Of a stretch of DNA of 18,605 bases, positions 1-6,862 are shown piece after piece. Position numbers and translations under genes: made by a program. The stretch's first letter is position 1. The number at the start of each line of letters is the position of its first letter. Under the pieces are notes generated by a model, which was not told the DNA's origin, ran no database searches, and saw only the letters and a program-made list of their open reading frames with translations. The DNA comes from an uncultured Eubacterium sp. (GTDB lineage: Bacteria; Bacillota; Clostridia; Lachnospirales; Lachnospiraceae). The stretch spans positions 1 through 18,605 of the forward strand of contig CAJTZN010000057.1 of assembly GCA_910584065.1 (NCBI GenBank), given 5' to 3'.

Positions 1-19
1 GTAACTTAATGCTTTTTCT

Positions 20-47
20 TTACATTTGTCTTGGATTATGCTATGTT
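20..47 (+). promoter_or_regulatory. Possible sigma A-type promoter for the left accessory genes
   Basis: TTACAT at 20-25 and TATGTT at 42-47 are separated by 16 bases, and the -10 is preceded by TG (39-40) one base upstream, giving an extended -10. The surrounding 165 bases are very A/T-rich and hold no gene, so chance matches are easy here. Tentative. Confidence 0.3.
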
Positions 48-165
48 AAATGTAGTAACTTATCTAACTAAATGACATTGAATAAGTATTATAGATGAAA
101 TGTATTAATGTCGGTTTATCAGTAAGTGCAAACTAAGAAAATTTGGGATATGAGGAGGTTTTGAT

Positions 166-795
166 ATGTTACCATCAATTGAGGAAGCAGAAAGAGAATT
201 AAAACTAGCAGGCGAATTAAATTCCGGTCCATGGATAAAGCATTCTATCAATGTCGGAATTGCGGCAAGAAATATAGCTTATAAGATTTCAAACCTTGAT
301 GAGGATAAGGCATATATTGTTGGGTTATTACATGATATTGGCCGTAGGGTAGGGATTGTAAATATTCCTAAACATGTTTATGAGGGCTACAAATATTCAT
401 TGGATAAAGGGTGGGATGAAGTGGCAAAGATCTGTATGACACATTCATATCCCCTTATGAAAGATGAGTTTAGTTACGAACCCGCCACAGAAGAAGAACG
501 GGCGATAAAGAAATATATACTACAATGTGAAGAAGATGATTATGACAAGCTGATCCAGATATGTGATGCAGTAGCAACGGATTATGGGTTTGTTATTTTG
601 GAAAAACGATTTGTTGATGTAACTCGCAGATACGGCATTATGGAGACATATATTAAAGGATGGGATATTACATTTAAAAACAAGGAATATTTTGAAAAGA
701 TAATGGGATGTTCAATCTATGATGTGTTGCCTGATATAGGAAGAACAACATTGCTGTGTCCGCCCCCTTGGAACCCTTCTGTTAAAAGCAAGTAG
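166..795 (+). CDS. HD-domain (metal-dependent phosphohydrolase-like) protein
   Basis: This 209-residue soluble protein carries the HD superfamily metal-ligand pattern: His26, the HDIG motif with His56-Asp57, His93 in MTHSYP, and Asp134 in the ICDAV motif. Such proteins usually hydrolyse phosphomonoesters or phosphodiesters, including nucleotides; the substrate cannot be told from this sequence. The start is fixed by GAGGAGG at 152-158, seven bases before the ATG. No signal peptide or membrane segment is seen. It heads a run of three A/T-rich genes, but 328 bases separate it from the methyltransferase, so cotranscription is uncertain. The last 15 or so residues (CPPPWNPSVKSK) are unlike the rest and could be a replaced tail; that is a guess from composition only. 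The family call is firm and the function open. Confidence 0.8.
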   Translation: MLPSIEEAERELKLAGELNSGPWIKHSINVGIAARNIAYKISNLDEDKAYIVGLLHDIGRRVGIVNIPKHVYEGYKYSLDKGWDEVAKICMTHSYPLMKDEFSYEPATEEERAIKKYILQCEEDDYDKLIQICDAVATDYGFVILEKRFVDVTRRYGIMETYIKGWDITFKNKEYFEKIMGCSIYDVLPDIGRTTLLCPPPWNPSVKSK

Positions 796-1123
796 ATCTG
801 CAACTTGTAGAAGCACAGAAAAGATTAAACTTATGACGATGACAATATTACTCCGGGGACATACTTTTGTTATAAGGTTTGTGATATTTGATACTGCATC
901 AGGCAGCAGTATACCAAAGATTGTTTGAAAAATGCTTTCTACAAGAAGTTTTGGCTGATTCATACCAATAGTGTTCATCGGACGGCATAAAACAGCGTTT
1001 TGTCGCTGCACTATATAAGTTCCGTTAAGATGAACAAGAATTATAAGAAATCGTTTTCATTTTTGGAAAAATAGATATATAAATAAAGCAACGATAAATC
1101 GGAAGTTGTGGAGGTAATTATCA
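796..1123. other. Intergenic stretch without a supported gene
   Basis: This is 328 bases between the HD-domain and methyltransferase genes. It is A/T-rich and has no plus-strand reading frame with a ribosome binding site. The minus strand is open over 712-1011 and would give a hydrophobic peptide, but it lacks a Shine-Dalgarno sequence and runs into the HD gene. The spacer could be decayed coding sequence; I recognise nothing in it. Confidence 0.4.
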
Positions 1124-1852
1124 ATGAGAAATATTTACGATAATAGTGAATTTTTTGCCGCATATGCGGAAATGGGAAGAAGCAAAGATGGTCTGAAAGC
1201 TGCTGGAGAGTGGCATCAGTTGCAACCGTTATTCCCTAAATTACAGGGAAAAAAAGTTTTGGATTTAGGATGTGGTTACGGTTGGCATTGCAAATATGCC
1301 GCACAAATGGGAGCTACTGAAATTCTTGGTATTGATAGTAGTCAAAAAATGATTGCAAAAGCAGTAGCTGATAACTCTGATGACAAAATCAAGTATAAAG
1401 TTTGCGGTGTTGAAGAATACATTTATCCTGAAAATACTTATGACCTAGTTGTTTCTAACCTGGTACTGCACTATATCGAAAATTTAGCTAATGTTTATCA
1501 AAAGGTGTATTGCACATTAAAAGTAGGTGGGTATTTCCTATTCAATATTGAACATCCGACTTTCACCGCAGGTGTTAATGAGGATTGGATTTATGATGAA
1601 AATGGGAAACCTAAATATTGGCCAATCGACAATTACTATTACACAGGCGAAAGAGAAACCAATTTTCTTGGTCAACGAGTAATTAAACAGCACCACACAT
1701 TAACGCAGATATTGAATCCACTTATAAAATGTGGTTTTCAAATTGAGGCTATTGAGGAAGCAATGCCTCCGGCAGATATGATGGGTATGCCGGGAATGTG
1801 TAATGAAATGCGTAGACCTATGATGTTGTTGGTTAAGGTTAAAAAGGTTTAA
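1124..1852 (+). CDS. Class I SAM-dependent methyltransferase
   Basis: The 242-residue product has the Rossmann-type methyltransferase signature: motif I VLDLGCGYG at residues 45-53, the acidic ribose-binding loop GIDSS at 69-73, and a motif IV-like stretch YDLVVSNLVLHYI around 106-118. This is the Methyltransf_11/25 type of fold, which methylates small molecules or, less often, proteins and RNA. The C-terminal third contains an aromatic patch (YWPIDNYYY) and a Met-rich segment near 220-235 that may shape the acceptor site. GGAGG at 1110-1114, nine bases before the ATG, sets the start. The S66 peptidase gene starts 31 bases after its stop, so the two are probably cotranscribed. The acceptor substrate is unknown; a role in modifying a toxin or antibiotic beside an MccF-like peptidase is only a hypothesis. 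Confidence 0.85.
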   Translation: MRNIYDNSEFFAAYAEMGRSKDGLKAAGEWHQLQPLFPKLQGKKVLDLGCGYGWHCKYAAQMGATEILGIDSSQKMIAKAVADNSDDKIKYKVCGVEEYIYPENTYDLVVSNLVLHYIENLANVYQKVYCTLKVGGYFLFNIEHPTFTAGVNEDWIYDENGKPKYWPIDNYYYTGERETNFLGQRVIKQHHTLTQILNPLIKCGFQIEAIEEAMPPADMMGMPGMCNEMRRPMMLLVKVKKV

Positions 1853-1883
1853 TAAACAACTTCCAGTTTAAGGAGGAAGCAAA

Positions 1884-2969
1884 ATGAAAAATCTATTCAT
1901 TCCGCCCAAATTGAACGAGGGTGATACAGTAGCATTTATTTCAATTTCAGGTGGCCGTGCCGGGGATGAAGATATGATTCCCCGGTATATGCTAGGTAAA
2001 AGGAGATTCGAAAAAATCTTTAATGTAAAAGTTGTTGAAACTCCCAATGCGCTTAGAGGGAGCGGGTATCTTTATGAGCATCCTGAGAAAAGAGCCGAGG
2101 ATTTGATGTGGGCTTTGAAGGATGATTCCATCAAAGGGATTATCTGTAATCAGGGTGGAGATGATTCCTATCGTGTTCTTCCGTATATCGATTCACAGGT
2201 CATTCATGATCATCCCAAGGTATTTATGGGTTTTTCCGATATTGCTACATGGATGGCTGTTTTTGCATATGCAGGCGTCCGTGCTTATTACGGTCCCACT
2301 GTTCTGACCCCACTCGCACAGCCAGGGAAACTTGATGAGTATACGGAAGCGGCAATCAGACGGACATTGTTTTCAAATGAGGTGATCGGCGAAATTAAAC
2401 CTGCGGAAAAGAACACACCGATTGACTGGACTACAACATACACCGTCAAAGAGGGATCGAAAGAAGTTCAATATGAACGCTTTTTGGATAATGATGAGAT
2501 TGATGATCCGAAAGATATAATTCCCTGGACACCCGGAACCGGCTACAAGGTATTGCAGGGGTACGGAAGGGTCAGAGGCCATGTTATCGCGGTTTGCGGA
2601 GGCCCTCTTTGGCAGATAATGGGGACGAAGTATTTCCCCGGTCCCGATATATGGGAAGATTCCATTATCGTGTTGGAACACGGAAGCATTTACGGCAGTA
2701 AATTAGCCGGATTACATGAACTTCGTGCATTTGCCGCTGCCGGAGTTTTTGATAAGGCGAAAGCTGTGATCACGGGTCCTCTGGATGAGGACAATGAGGA
2801 AACAATCATAAAGGTTATCTGTAAGGAAGTACACAGACCGGACATGGTCATATTGGAAAATGTGGATTGCATTCACAGAACGCCTATGACTATACTTCCT
2901 ACCGGGGCGTGGATGGAGATAGACTGTGACGTTCCGAGAATAGAAATACTCGAATCGGGAGTATCATAA
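1884..2969 (+). CDS. S66-family serine peptidase (LD-carboxypeptidase / MccF-like)
   Basis: At 361 residues this matches the usual length of peptidase family S66, which includes murein LD-carboxypeptidases and MccF, the enzyme that inactivates microcin C-type peptide-nucleotides. The Ser-Glu-His triad can be placed: Ser118 in the nucleophile elbow GFSD, Glu265 in VLEHG and His331 in HRTPMTILPTG. GGDD at 91-94 and YYGP at 135-138 are also conserved family positions. There is no signal peptide, so it should act in the cytoplasm, which suits either cell-wall peptide recycling or detoxification. AGGAGGA at 1871-1877 sets the start. It sits 31 bases behind the methyltransferase gene. The family is clear; LD-carboxypeptidase versus MccF-type immunity cannot be decided here. 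Confidence 0.88.
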   Translation: MKNLFIPPKLNEGDTVAFISISGGRAGDEDMIPRYMLGKRRFEKIFNVKVVETPNALRGSGYLYEHPEKRAEDLMWALKDDSIKGIICNQGGDDSYRVLPYIDSQVIHDHPKVFMGFSDIATWMAVFAYAGVRAYYGPTVLTPLAQPGKLDEYTEAAIRRTLFSNEVIGEIKPAEKNTPIDWTTTYTVKEGSKEVQYERFLDNDEIDDPKDIIPWTPGTGYKVLQGYGRVRGHVIAVCGGPLWQIMGTKYFPGPDIWEDSIIVLEHGSIYGSKLAGLHELRAFAAAGVFDKAKAVITGPLDEDNEETIIKVICKEVHRPDMVILENVDCIHRTPMTILPTGAWMEIDCDVPRIEILESGVS

Positions 2970-3050
2970 TACTGGGTAAAAGCATCCGAGGGAAAGAAGT
3001 TAGATGAACCTACAAGACTAATGGACGACGTAAAGCGGAAAAGCAAATAG
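2970..3050 (+). other. Open in-frame stretch after the S66 peptidase stop
   Basis: After the TAA of the peptidase gene the same frame stays open for 26 codons to a TAG at 3048-3050. The predicted residues are charged (for example KKLDEPTRLMDDVKRKSK) and look protein-like. There is no start codon with a ribosome binding site of its own. It may be the tail of a decayed or spliced-in gene, or chance. I do not recognise it. Confidence 0.2.
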
Positions 3051-3086
3051 ACAATCGGGATTTAGTTGATTATATGGAGGGTAAAA

Positions 3087-3179
3087 ATGATTGATGGTCA
3101 TATTCATATTGAAAGTTTAGCAAAAGAGCCTTGCTTAGGAAAAACAGATATCCTTCCTGCACATCCTGCATATTCCTGA
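3087..3179 (+). pseudogene. Truncated 5' stump of a PHP-family phosphoesterase gene
   Basis: A good ribosome binding site (GGAGGG, 3076-3081) lies five bases before an ATG that opens with MIDGHIHIE. The HxH metal-ligand pair right at the N-terminus, inside this phrase, is typical of PHP-domain (histidinol-phosphatase-like) proteins. After about nine residues the resemblance ends, and a TGA stops the frame at codon 31. The remaining roughly 200 codons of a PHP protein are absent. The break coincides with the switch from A/T-rich to G/C-rich sequence, so I read it as a gene cut by a deletion or recombination event. A genuine 30-residue peptide is the alternative. Confidence 0.45.
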
Positions 3180-3260
3180 GGAAAACCGGAAAAACTAAGC
3201 ATGACCCTGCCTGAAAGCCAGGGCGATCAGGATAATCCAACAGGAAGCAGGAGGCACGGA

Positions 3261-4181
3261 ATGGCAGAAAAGAAATTGTACGATATGATCATAATCGGCG
3301 CTGGAACCGCAGGCCTGACTGCAGCCCTCTACGGGGCGCGGGCAGGAAAAACGGTTCTGGTGCTGGAGGAAAAAGTGAATGGCGGGCAGATCGTAAACTC
3401 GCCGGAAGTCGAAAATTATCCCGGTATCAAACGCATATCGGGATTTCAATTTATTCAGGAACTGCAGCAGCAGGTGGAGCAATCCGGGGCGGTCATATTA
3501 AACCGTCAGGCCGAAAAACTCGTCGACCAGGGCGGCCGGAAAGTTGTGATGACGTGTGACGGTCTGTATGAGGGCCGGTCTGCCATCCTGTGTACCGGCG
3601 TCGTTCAGCGCAAACTCGGGCTGGAAAGGGAGAAGGAACTGACCGGCAGCGGGGTGTCCTATTGTGCGGTATGCGACGGGGCCTTTTTCCGGGGTCGGCG
3701 CGTGGCCGTCGTCGGCGGAGGAAACACGGCGCTCGAAGATGCGCTCTATCTCTCACAGTATTGTAAAATGGTATATGTCATTCATCGGCGTGATCGTTTT
3801 CGCGGGGAATCCAGACTGGTAAATCTTCTAATAAAAAAAGAAAATGTGGAGTTCATTCTCGAAAGCGCGGTTGTATCGTTAAAAGGGGACGCCAGCCTGG
3901 AATCGATCCGCATAAAAAATGTAAGGACAAATATCATCGACGAATGTGTGGTAAACGGCTTGTTTGTGGCAATCGGGCAGGAACCGAAAAACGAGAGGTT
4001 CAGCGGTGTCGTTTCGCTGGATGAGAGGGGTTATATCCGGGCGGACGAGTCCTGCCGGACCGATGCGGCCGGTATATTCGCGGCGGGTGACTGCCGGACG
4101 AAAATGGTCCGGCAGCTGGTGACAGCGGCGGCAGACGGCGCGGTGGCGGCGCTCGGGGCGTGTGAATTTTTACAGGCATAA
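3261..4181 (+). CDS. trxB: Thioredoxin reductase (FAD/NADPH, TrxB-type)
   Basis: The product reduces thioredoxin, or a thioredoxin-like partner, with NADPH through FAD and a redox-active disulfide. Counted from the ATG at 3261 it has 306 residues, normal for the low-molecular-weight class. Visible motifs in order: FAD dinucleotide loop GAGTAG (13-18), redox pair CAVCDG with Cys135 and Cys138, NADPH loop GGGNTA (152-157), NADPH-phosphate contact HRRDRFR (175-181), and the FAD-closing AAGDC (274-278). An upstream in-frame ATG at 3201 exists, but AGGAGG at 3249-3254 is six bases before the 3261 ATG and the family N-terminus starts there. It is the first G/C-rich gene after the accessory region. 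No thioredoxin gene lies beside it, so a ferredoxin- or flavodoxin-type relative remains possible. Confidence 0.9.
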   Translation: MAEKKLYDMIIIGAGTAGLTAALYGARAGKTVLVLEEKVNGGQIVNSPEVENYPGIKRISGFQFIQELQQQVEQSGAVILNRQAEKLVDQGGRKVVMTCDGLYEGRSAILCTGVVQRKLGLEREKELTGSGVSYCAVCDGAFFRGRRVAVVGGGNTALEDALYLSQYCKMVYVIHRRDRFRGESRLVNLLIKKENVEFILESAVVSLKGDASLESIRIKNVRTNIIDECVVNGLFVAIGQEPKNERFSGVVSLDERGYIRADESCRTDAAGIFAAGDCRTKMVRQLVTAAADGAVAALGACEFLQA

Positions 4182-4193
4182 ATAGTTTAGGTA

Positions 4194-4221
4194 TTGCGAA
4201 ATAAGAAAAAAGGGTTATAAT
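4194..4221 (+). promoter_or_regulatory. Sigma A-type promoter for the lipoprotein gene
   Basis: TTGCGA at 4194-4199 and a perfect TATAAT at 4216-4221 are separated by 16 bases, just after the thioredoxin reductase stop. It would give a leader of about 100 bases before the lipoprotein start at 4330. Confidence 0.5.
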
Positions 4222-4329
4222 GGATAACGGGAGGCAACGTGTGGGACTGCGCCATCGGAATGTGACGATACCGTTCGGAAGGGAATGGCGGTTATATTAT
4301 CATACCAGAAAAGAAGGAGAATGAAACGA

Positions 4330-4926
4330 ATGAACAATTGGAAAACGAGGATAAAAGGGAAATTCAGGAAAGCACAGCTTCTGTTACTGCTGGCCTTTGT
4401 CACATGTGCGGCGGCTGGGTGTGGCAGCAAACAGGCAGATATGGATTCCACGGGTTCAACGGGACAGGCGGGAATGTCGGGGGCGGCGGTCACTCCGGCG
4501 CAGCAGCCAACGCCGAAAACTTCACAGGCTCCGACACCGAAACCTACACCGGAGAAGACGAAAAAATTTAAAGCGGATGAATTTACGTTAGAGATTCCAG
4601 TGAGCTGGACGGACCAGTATCATACAAAGGAGTCAGTGGGCGAAGGAAATGATAACGTAACGTATTTGGATTTTTACGCCAACAAATGCCACGAGGAAAC
4701 GGGGATGGGACTATTGTTTTCCATCGCTGCATTTAAGGACGAATCATATAAGCAGCTGTCGTCCTATGTGGTAGTCGGAAAAACGGAAACGGTGTCGTAT
4801 GTGGCTGTGTTCCCCATTAGATTGCAGACCGTAGGCGCGAGCGAGGAGGCAAAACAGCAGTATGACCACATGTTTGGAACGATAGAAAAAGTGGCAAATA
4901 CTCTGGAATTAAAGAAAAAGAAATGA
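4330..4926 (+). CDS. Secreted lipoprotein with Pro/Thr-rich linker
   Basis: The N-terminus has the layout of a type II signal peptide: a basic stretch (residues 5-14), a Leu-rich core (16-25) and the lipobox AAGC, with Cys31 as the lipid-bearing residue. The mature protein begins with a low-complexity linker rich in Gly, Ser, Thr, Pro and Gln (about 33-78, with repeated PTPK). A globular domain of about 120 residues follows from KKFKADEFTLEIP onward, ending in Lys. It should sit on the outer face of the membrane. I do not recognise the globular domain; it recalls small beta-rich domains of clostridial lipoproteins of unknown role. Of three in-frame ATGs (4285, 4321, 4330), the last is best placed relative to AGGAG at 4315-4319. 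The FNT channel gene follows after 29 bases, probably in one operon. Confidence 0.78.
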   Translation: MNNWKTRIKGKFRKAQLLLLLAFVTCAAAGCGSKQADMDSTGSTGQAGMSGAAVTPAQQPTPKTSQAPTPKPTPEKTKKFKADEFTLEIPVSWTDQYHTKESVGEGNDNVTYLDFYANKCHEETGMGLLFSIAAFKDESYKQLSSYVVVGKTETVSYVAVFPIRLQTVGASEEAKQQYDHMFGTIEKVANTLELKKKK

Positions 4927-4955
4927 AGTCATGAAAAGAGGGGGCGTGACAGGAA

Positions 4956-5573
4956 ATGAAGTTAAAAAAGTATATTTACATGTTTGCGATGGCGGTATTG
5001 GCGGGGATAGCCATCAGTATTGGCGGCTGCGTGTTCCTGACTCTGGAAAACAAAGTAGTGGGTGCACTTATGTTTTCGGTCGGCCTGTACATAATCTGTA
5101 CACATGAACTCGGGCTGTATACGGGAAAGATCGGCTATGTGGTGGAGCGGCCGTTTTCCTATTGGATCGAACTGATGCTGACTTGGGCAGGAAATCTCGC
5201 CGGTACTTTTTTGTCGGCAACAGCCTTAAGGAGTACCCGGATGGCGCGTTTGTTTGAGGATGCGGCGGAGATGTGTAAAAATAAGGTAAATGATAATTTA
5301 TTCAGCTTGTTTGTGCTCGGCATTTTTTGTGGTTTTCTGATGTACGCTTCCGTAGAGGGTTATAAGACGACAAAAAATCCGCTCATCCTTTTCGCGGGAG
5401 TTTGCGCTTTTATTTTGAGCGGTTTTGAGCATTGTATCGCCGATATGTTCTATTTTTCGATTGCCGGCATGTGGTCGGTGAGGGCGTTTTTGTGCCTGTT
5501 TGTTATTACATTAGGCAATTCTTTCGGCGGGATACTGATTCCTTTGGGAAAGAAATTGCGCGATGCGAATTGA
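4956..5573 (+). CDS. Formate/nitrite transporter (FNT) family membrane channel, short form
   Basis: FNT proteins are pentameric channels for small monovalent anions such as formate, nitrite or hydrosulfide. The 205 residues contain about six hydrophobic segments and the family hallmarks: GNLAGTF at 79-85, the pore-histidine motif FEHCIADMF with His159, and GNSFGGILIP at 187-196. It is clearly shorter than FocA or NirC (about 270-285 residues), mostly through short termini, as in a set of compact clostridial homologues known to me. In the pore motif the usual Asn of HxxxNM is Asp163. The ATG has AGG close by and GAGGGGG at 4938-4944, eleven bases upstream. The transported anion cannot be deduced; formate is plausible in a fermenter but unproven. 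Confidence 0.8.
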   Translation: MKLKKYIYMFAMAVLAGIAISIGGCVFLTLENKVVGALMFSVGLYIICTHELGLYTGKIGYVVERPFSYWIELMLTWAGNLAGTFLSATALRSTRMARLFEDAAEMCKNKVNDNLFSLFVLGIFCGFLMYASVEGYKTTKNPLILFAGVCAFILSGFEHCIADMFYFSIAGMWSVRAFLCLFVITLGNSFGGILIPLGKKLRDAN

Positions 5574-5597
5574 GTGCAAATCCCGGACATAAAAAAG

Positions 5598-5626
5598 GTA
5601 TAAATTCCTCCATATGACAAATACTA
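5598..5626 (+). promoter_or_regulatory. Possible sigma G/F-type promoter for spoVT
   Basis: GTATA at 5598-5602 fits the forespore -35 pattern (GnATR). AATACTA at 5620-5626 fits the -10 pattern (CATnnTA) except for the first base. They are 17 bases apart. spoVT is a sigma G gene in Bacillus subtilis, so this is the expected type of signal, but the match is imperfect. Confidence 0.35.
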
Positions 5627-5675
5627 GATTCATGATCAGGTAAAAGTAGTAAGTCAATACATTAAATGGAGGAAT
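5604..5675 (+). repeat. Inverted repeat pairing with the spoVT Shine-Dalgarno sequence
   Basis: ATTCCTCCAT at 5604-5613 is the exact reverse complement of ATGGAGGAAT at 5666-5675, which contains the GGAGG ribosome binding site of spoVT. The ten-base arms are separated by 52 bases. A transcript starting upstream of 5604 could hide the ribosome binding site in a stem. Confidence 0.5.
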
Positions 5676-5681
5676 ATGAAT

Positions 5682-6227
5682 ATGAAAGCAACTGGAATTG
5701 TGCGTCGGATCGACGAACTTGGGCGAATAGTAATACCAAAAGAAATACGAAGGACGCTGCGCATCCGCGAGGGTGACCCGCTCGAAATCTTTACCAACCA
5801 TGAAGGCGGCGTGATCCTGAAAAAGTACTCTCCGATCGGAGAGCTCGGGGTGCTGGCGAAGGAATATGTCGAATCAGTGGCGAATGTCGCGAAATGCACA
5901 GTCTGCGTGGCAGACCGGGATCAGATCGTAGCAGCCGCAGGCCCGGAAAAGAAAAACTATACGGGGAAGGATATTCACACGGAACTAAAAAAGTGTATCG
6001 ACAACCGGGCCAATATTTTGTCTTCGGAGGAAGGAGACAATCACTGTAAAGTCGTGGAGGATGAGGATCAGGAAACCAATCAGGCGATCGGTTCCATCGT
6101 CTCCGAAGGGGACGCGATCGGCGCCGTCATACTGCTGTCCCATGACGCGAAGAAGAAATTTGGCGAATTTGAGGAAAAAATGGCGCTTTGCGGCGCGAAC
6201 TTCCTTGGAAGGCAGATGGAGAGCTGA
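5682..6227 (+). CDS. spoVT: Stage V sporulation protein T (AbrB-family regulator)
   Basis: SpoVT is a forespore transcription factor that adjusts sigma G-dependent genes and spore germination traits. The N-terminal swapped-hairpin DNA-binding domain is unmistakable (residues 1-50, starting MKATGIVRRIDELGRIVIPK). The C-terminal part from about residue 55 is the GAF-like ligand or dimerisation domain typical of SpoVT and absent from AbrB itself. The length of 181 residues agrees with the roughly 178 of the Bacillus protein. Two ATGs occur six bases apart; GGAGG at 5668-5672 is nine bases before the second (5682), the start that also matches the family N-terminus, and only three before the first (5676). 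The mazG and spoVB-like genes often found between spoVT and hup in related genomes are absent here. Confidence 0.95.
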   Translation: MKATGIVRRIDELGRIVIPKEIRRTLRIREGDPLEIFTNHEGGVILKKYSPIGELGVLAKEYVESVANVAKCTVCVADRDQIVAAAGPEKKNYTGKDIHTELKKCIDNRANILSSEEGDNHCKVVEDEDQETNQAIGSIVSEGDAIGAVILLSHDAKKKFGEFEEKMALCGANFLGRQMES

Positions 6228-6253
6228 GCGTCAAACGCAGCTGCAAAAGTGAA

Positions 6254-6374
6254 CATTGTGTAAACAATGAGTGAATATTGAGGTTTACCTGCTAAATCTA
6301 GGAAAAAACCTTGACAAATGACTGGAAAAAGGGTATAAGTATAGTTAGTAGGTTTACAGATATTGTAGGTTTAC
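6254..6374 (+). repeat. Repeated AGGTTTAC boxes around the hup promoter
   Basis: AGGTTTAC occurs at 6281-6288, 6350-6357 and 6367-6374. The second and third are 17 bases apart, just downstream of the promoter, and both are preceded by GT. A partial inverted copy (GTAAAC, 6260-6265) lies in the loop region of a small palindrome, CATTGT (6254-6259) / ACAATG (6264-6269). The layout suggests an operator, but no known regulator is matched. Confidence 0.45.
6311..6339 (+). promoter_or_regulatory. Strong sigma A-type promoter of hup
   Basis: A perfect -35 TTGACA (6311-6316) and -10 TATAAG (6334-6339) are separated by exactly 17 bases. The expected start point near 6346 leaves a leader of about 65 bases before the HU gene, enough to contain two of the AGGTTTAC boxes. 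Confidence 0.8.
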
Positions 6375-6412
6375 GAAAATATTATAGTAAAGACACGAGG
6401 AGGATATAATCC

Positions 6413-6688
6413 ATGAATAAGTCAGAATTAGTGGCAGCGATGGCAGATCAGGCTGAATTGTCAAAAAAAGATGCAGAAAAAGCACTGAAAGCATTTGTTG
6501 ACGTAGTGACCGATGAATTGAAAAAAGGCGGAAAGATTCAGCTTGTAGGGTTCGGCTCATTTGAAGTTACAGAGAGAGCTGCTAGAGAGGGAATCAACCC
6601 ACTCACGAAGAAACCGATGAGCATTCCTGCTTCTAAGGCACCGAAATTCAAGGCTGGAAAGGCATTGAAGGACACTGTAAATTCCTAA
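6413..6688 (+). CDS. hup: DNA-binding protein HU
   Basis: HU is the abundant dimeric nucleoid protein that bends and compacts DNA without strong sequence preference. The 91 residues are the normal length. The family signature runs through VGFGSFEVTERAAREGINP (about residues 45-63), with the DNA-inserting arm ending at the conserved Pro in the NPLTK region; MNKSELVAAMA at the N-terminus is also typical. AGGAGG at 6398-6403 lies nine bases before the ATG. The gene has its own strong promoter and an intrinsic terminator directly downstream, so it is probably a highly expressed single-gene unit with some read-through into rqcP. A sequence-specific relative such as IHF is unlikely in this group. 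Confidence 0.96.
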   Translation: MNKSELVAAMADQAELSKKDAEKALKAFVDVVTDELKKGGKIQLVGFGSFEVTERAAREGINPLTKKPMSIPASKAPKFKAGKALKDTVNS

Positions 6689-6719
6689 TTACAGAGGTGC
6701 ATGGATTAAATATGCGAAT

Positions 6720-6760
6720 AAAACGTCGATTCTGCGTGTTCCGGATCGGCGTTTTCTTTC
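6720..6760 (+). terminator. Intrinsic terminator after hup
   Basis: AAAACGTCGATTC (6720-6732) pairs with GGATCGGCGTTTT (6743-6755) over 13 base pairs, three of them G-U, with a ten-base loop. A T-rich tail (CTTTC) follows. It ends the hup transcript 30 to 70 bases after the stop. Confidence 0.75.
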
Positions 6761-6862
6761 TGTATACCGGAAGGCCGTATACTGGACAGGGCGCGGCGTC
6801 TGCACACAGACGTATAGCGGAAACGAGAATGAAAGCAGGATAACAAGAAAAAGGAGGCAGAC

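Noticed and set aside
712..1011. Minus-strand open frame of 99 codons with two hydrophobic stretches behind the HD gene
   Set aside because: It has no ribosome binding site, overlaps the 3' end of a well-supported gene and shows no recognisable family.
6228..6250. A bulged hairpin (AGCT..GCGT / ACGC..AGCT) after spoVT as a terminator
   Set aside because: The stem is short and interrupted, and there is no T-tract.
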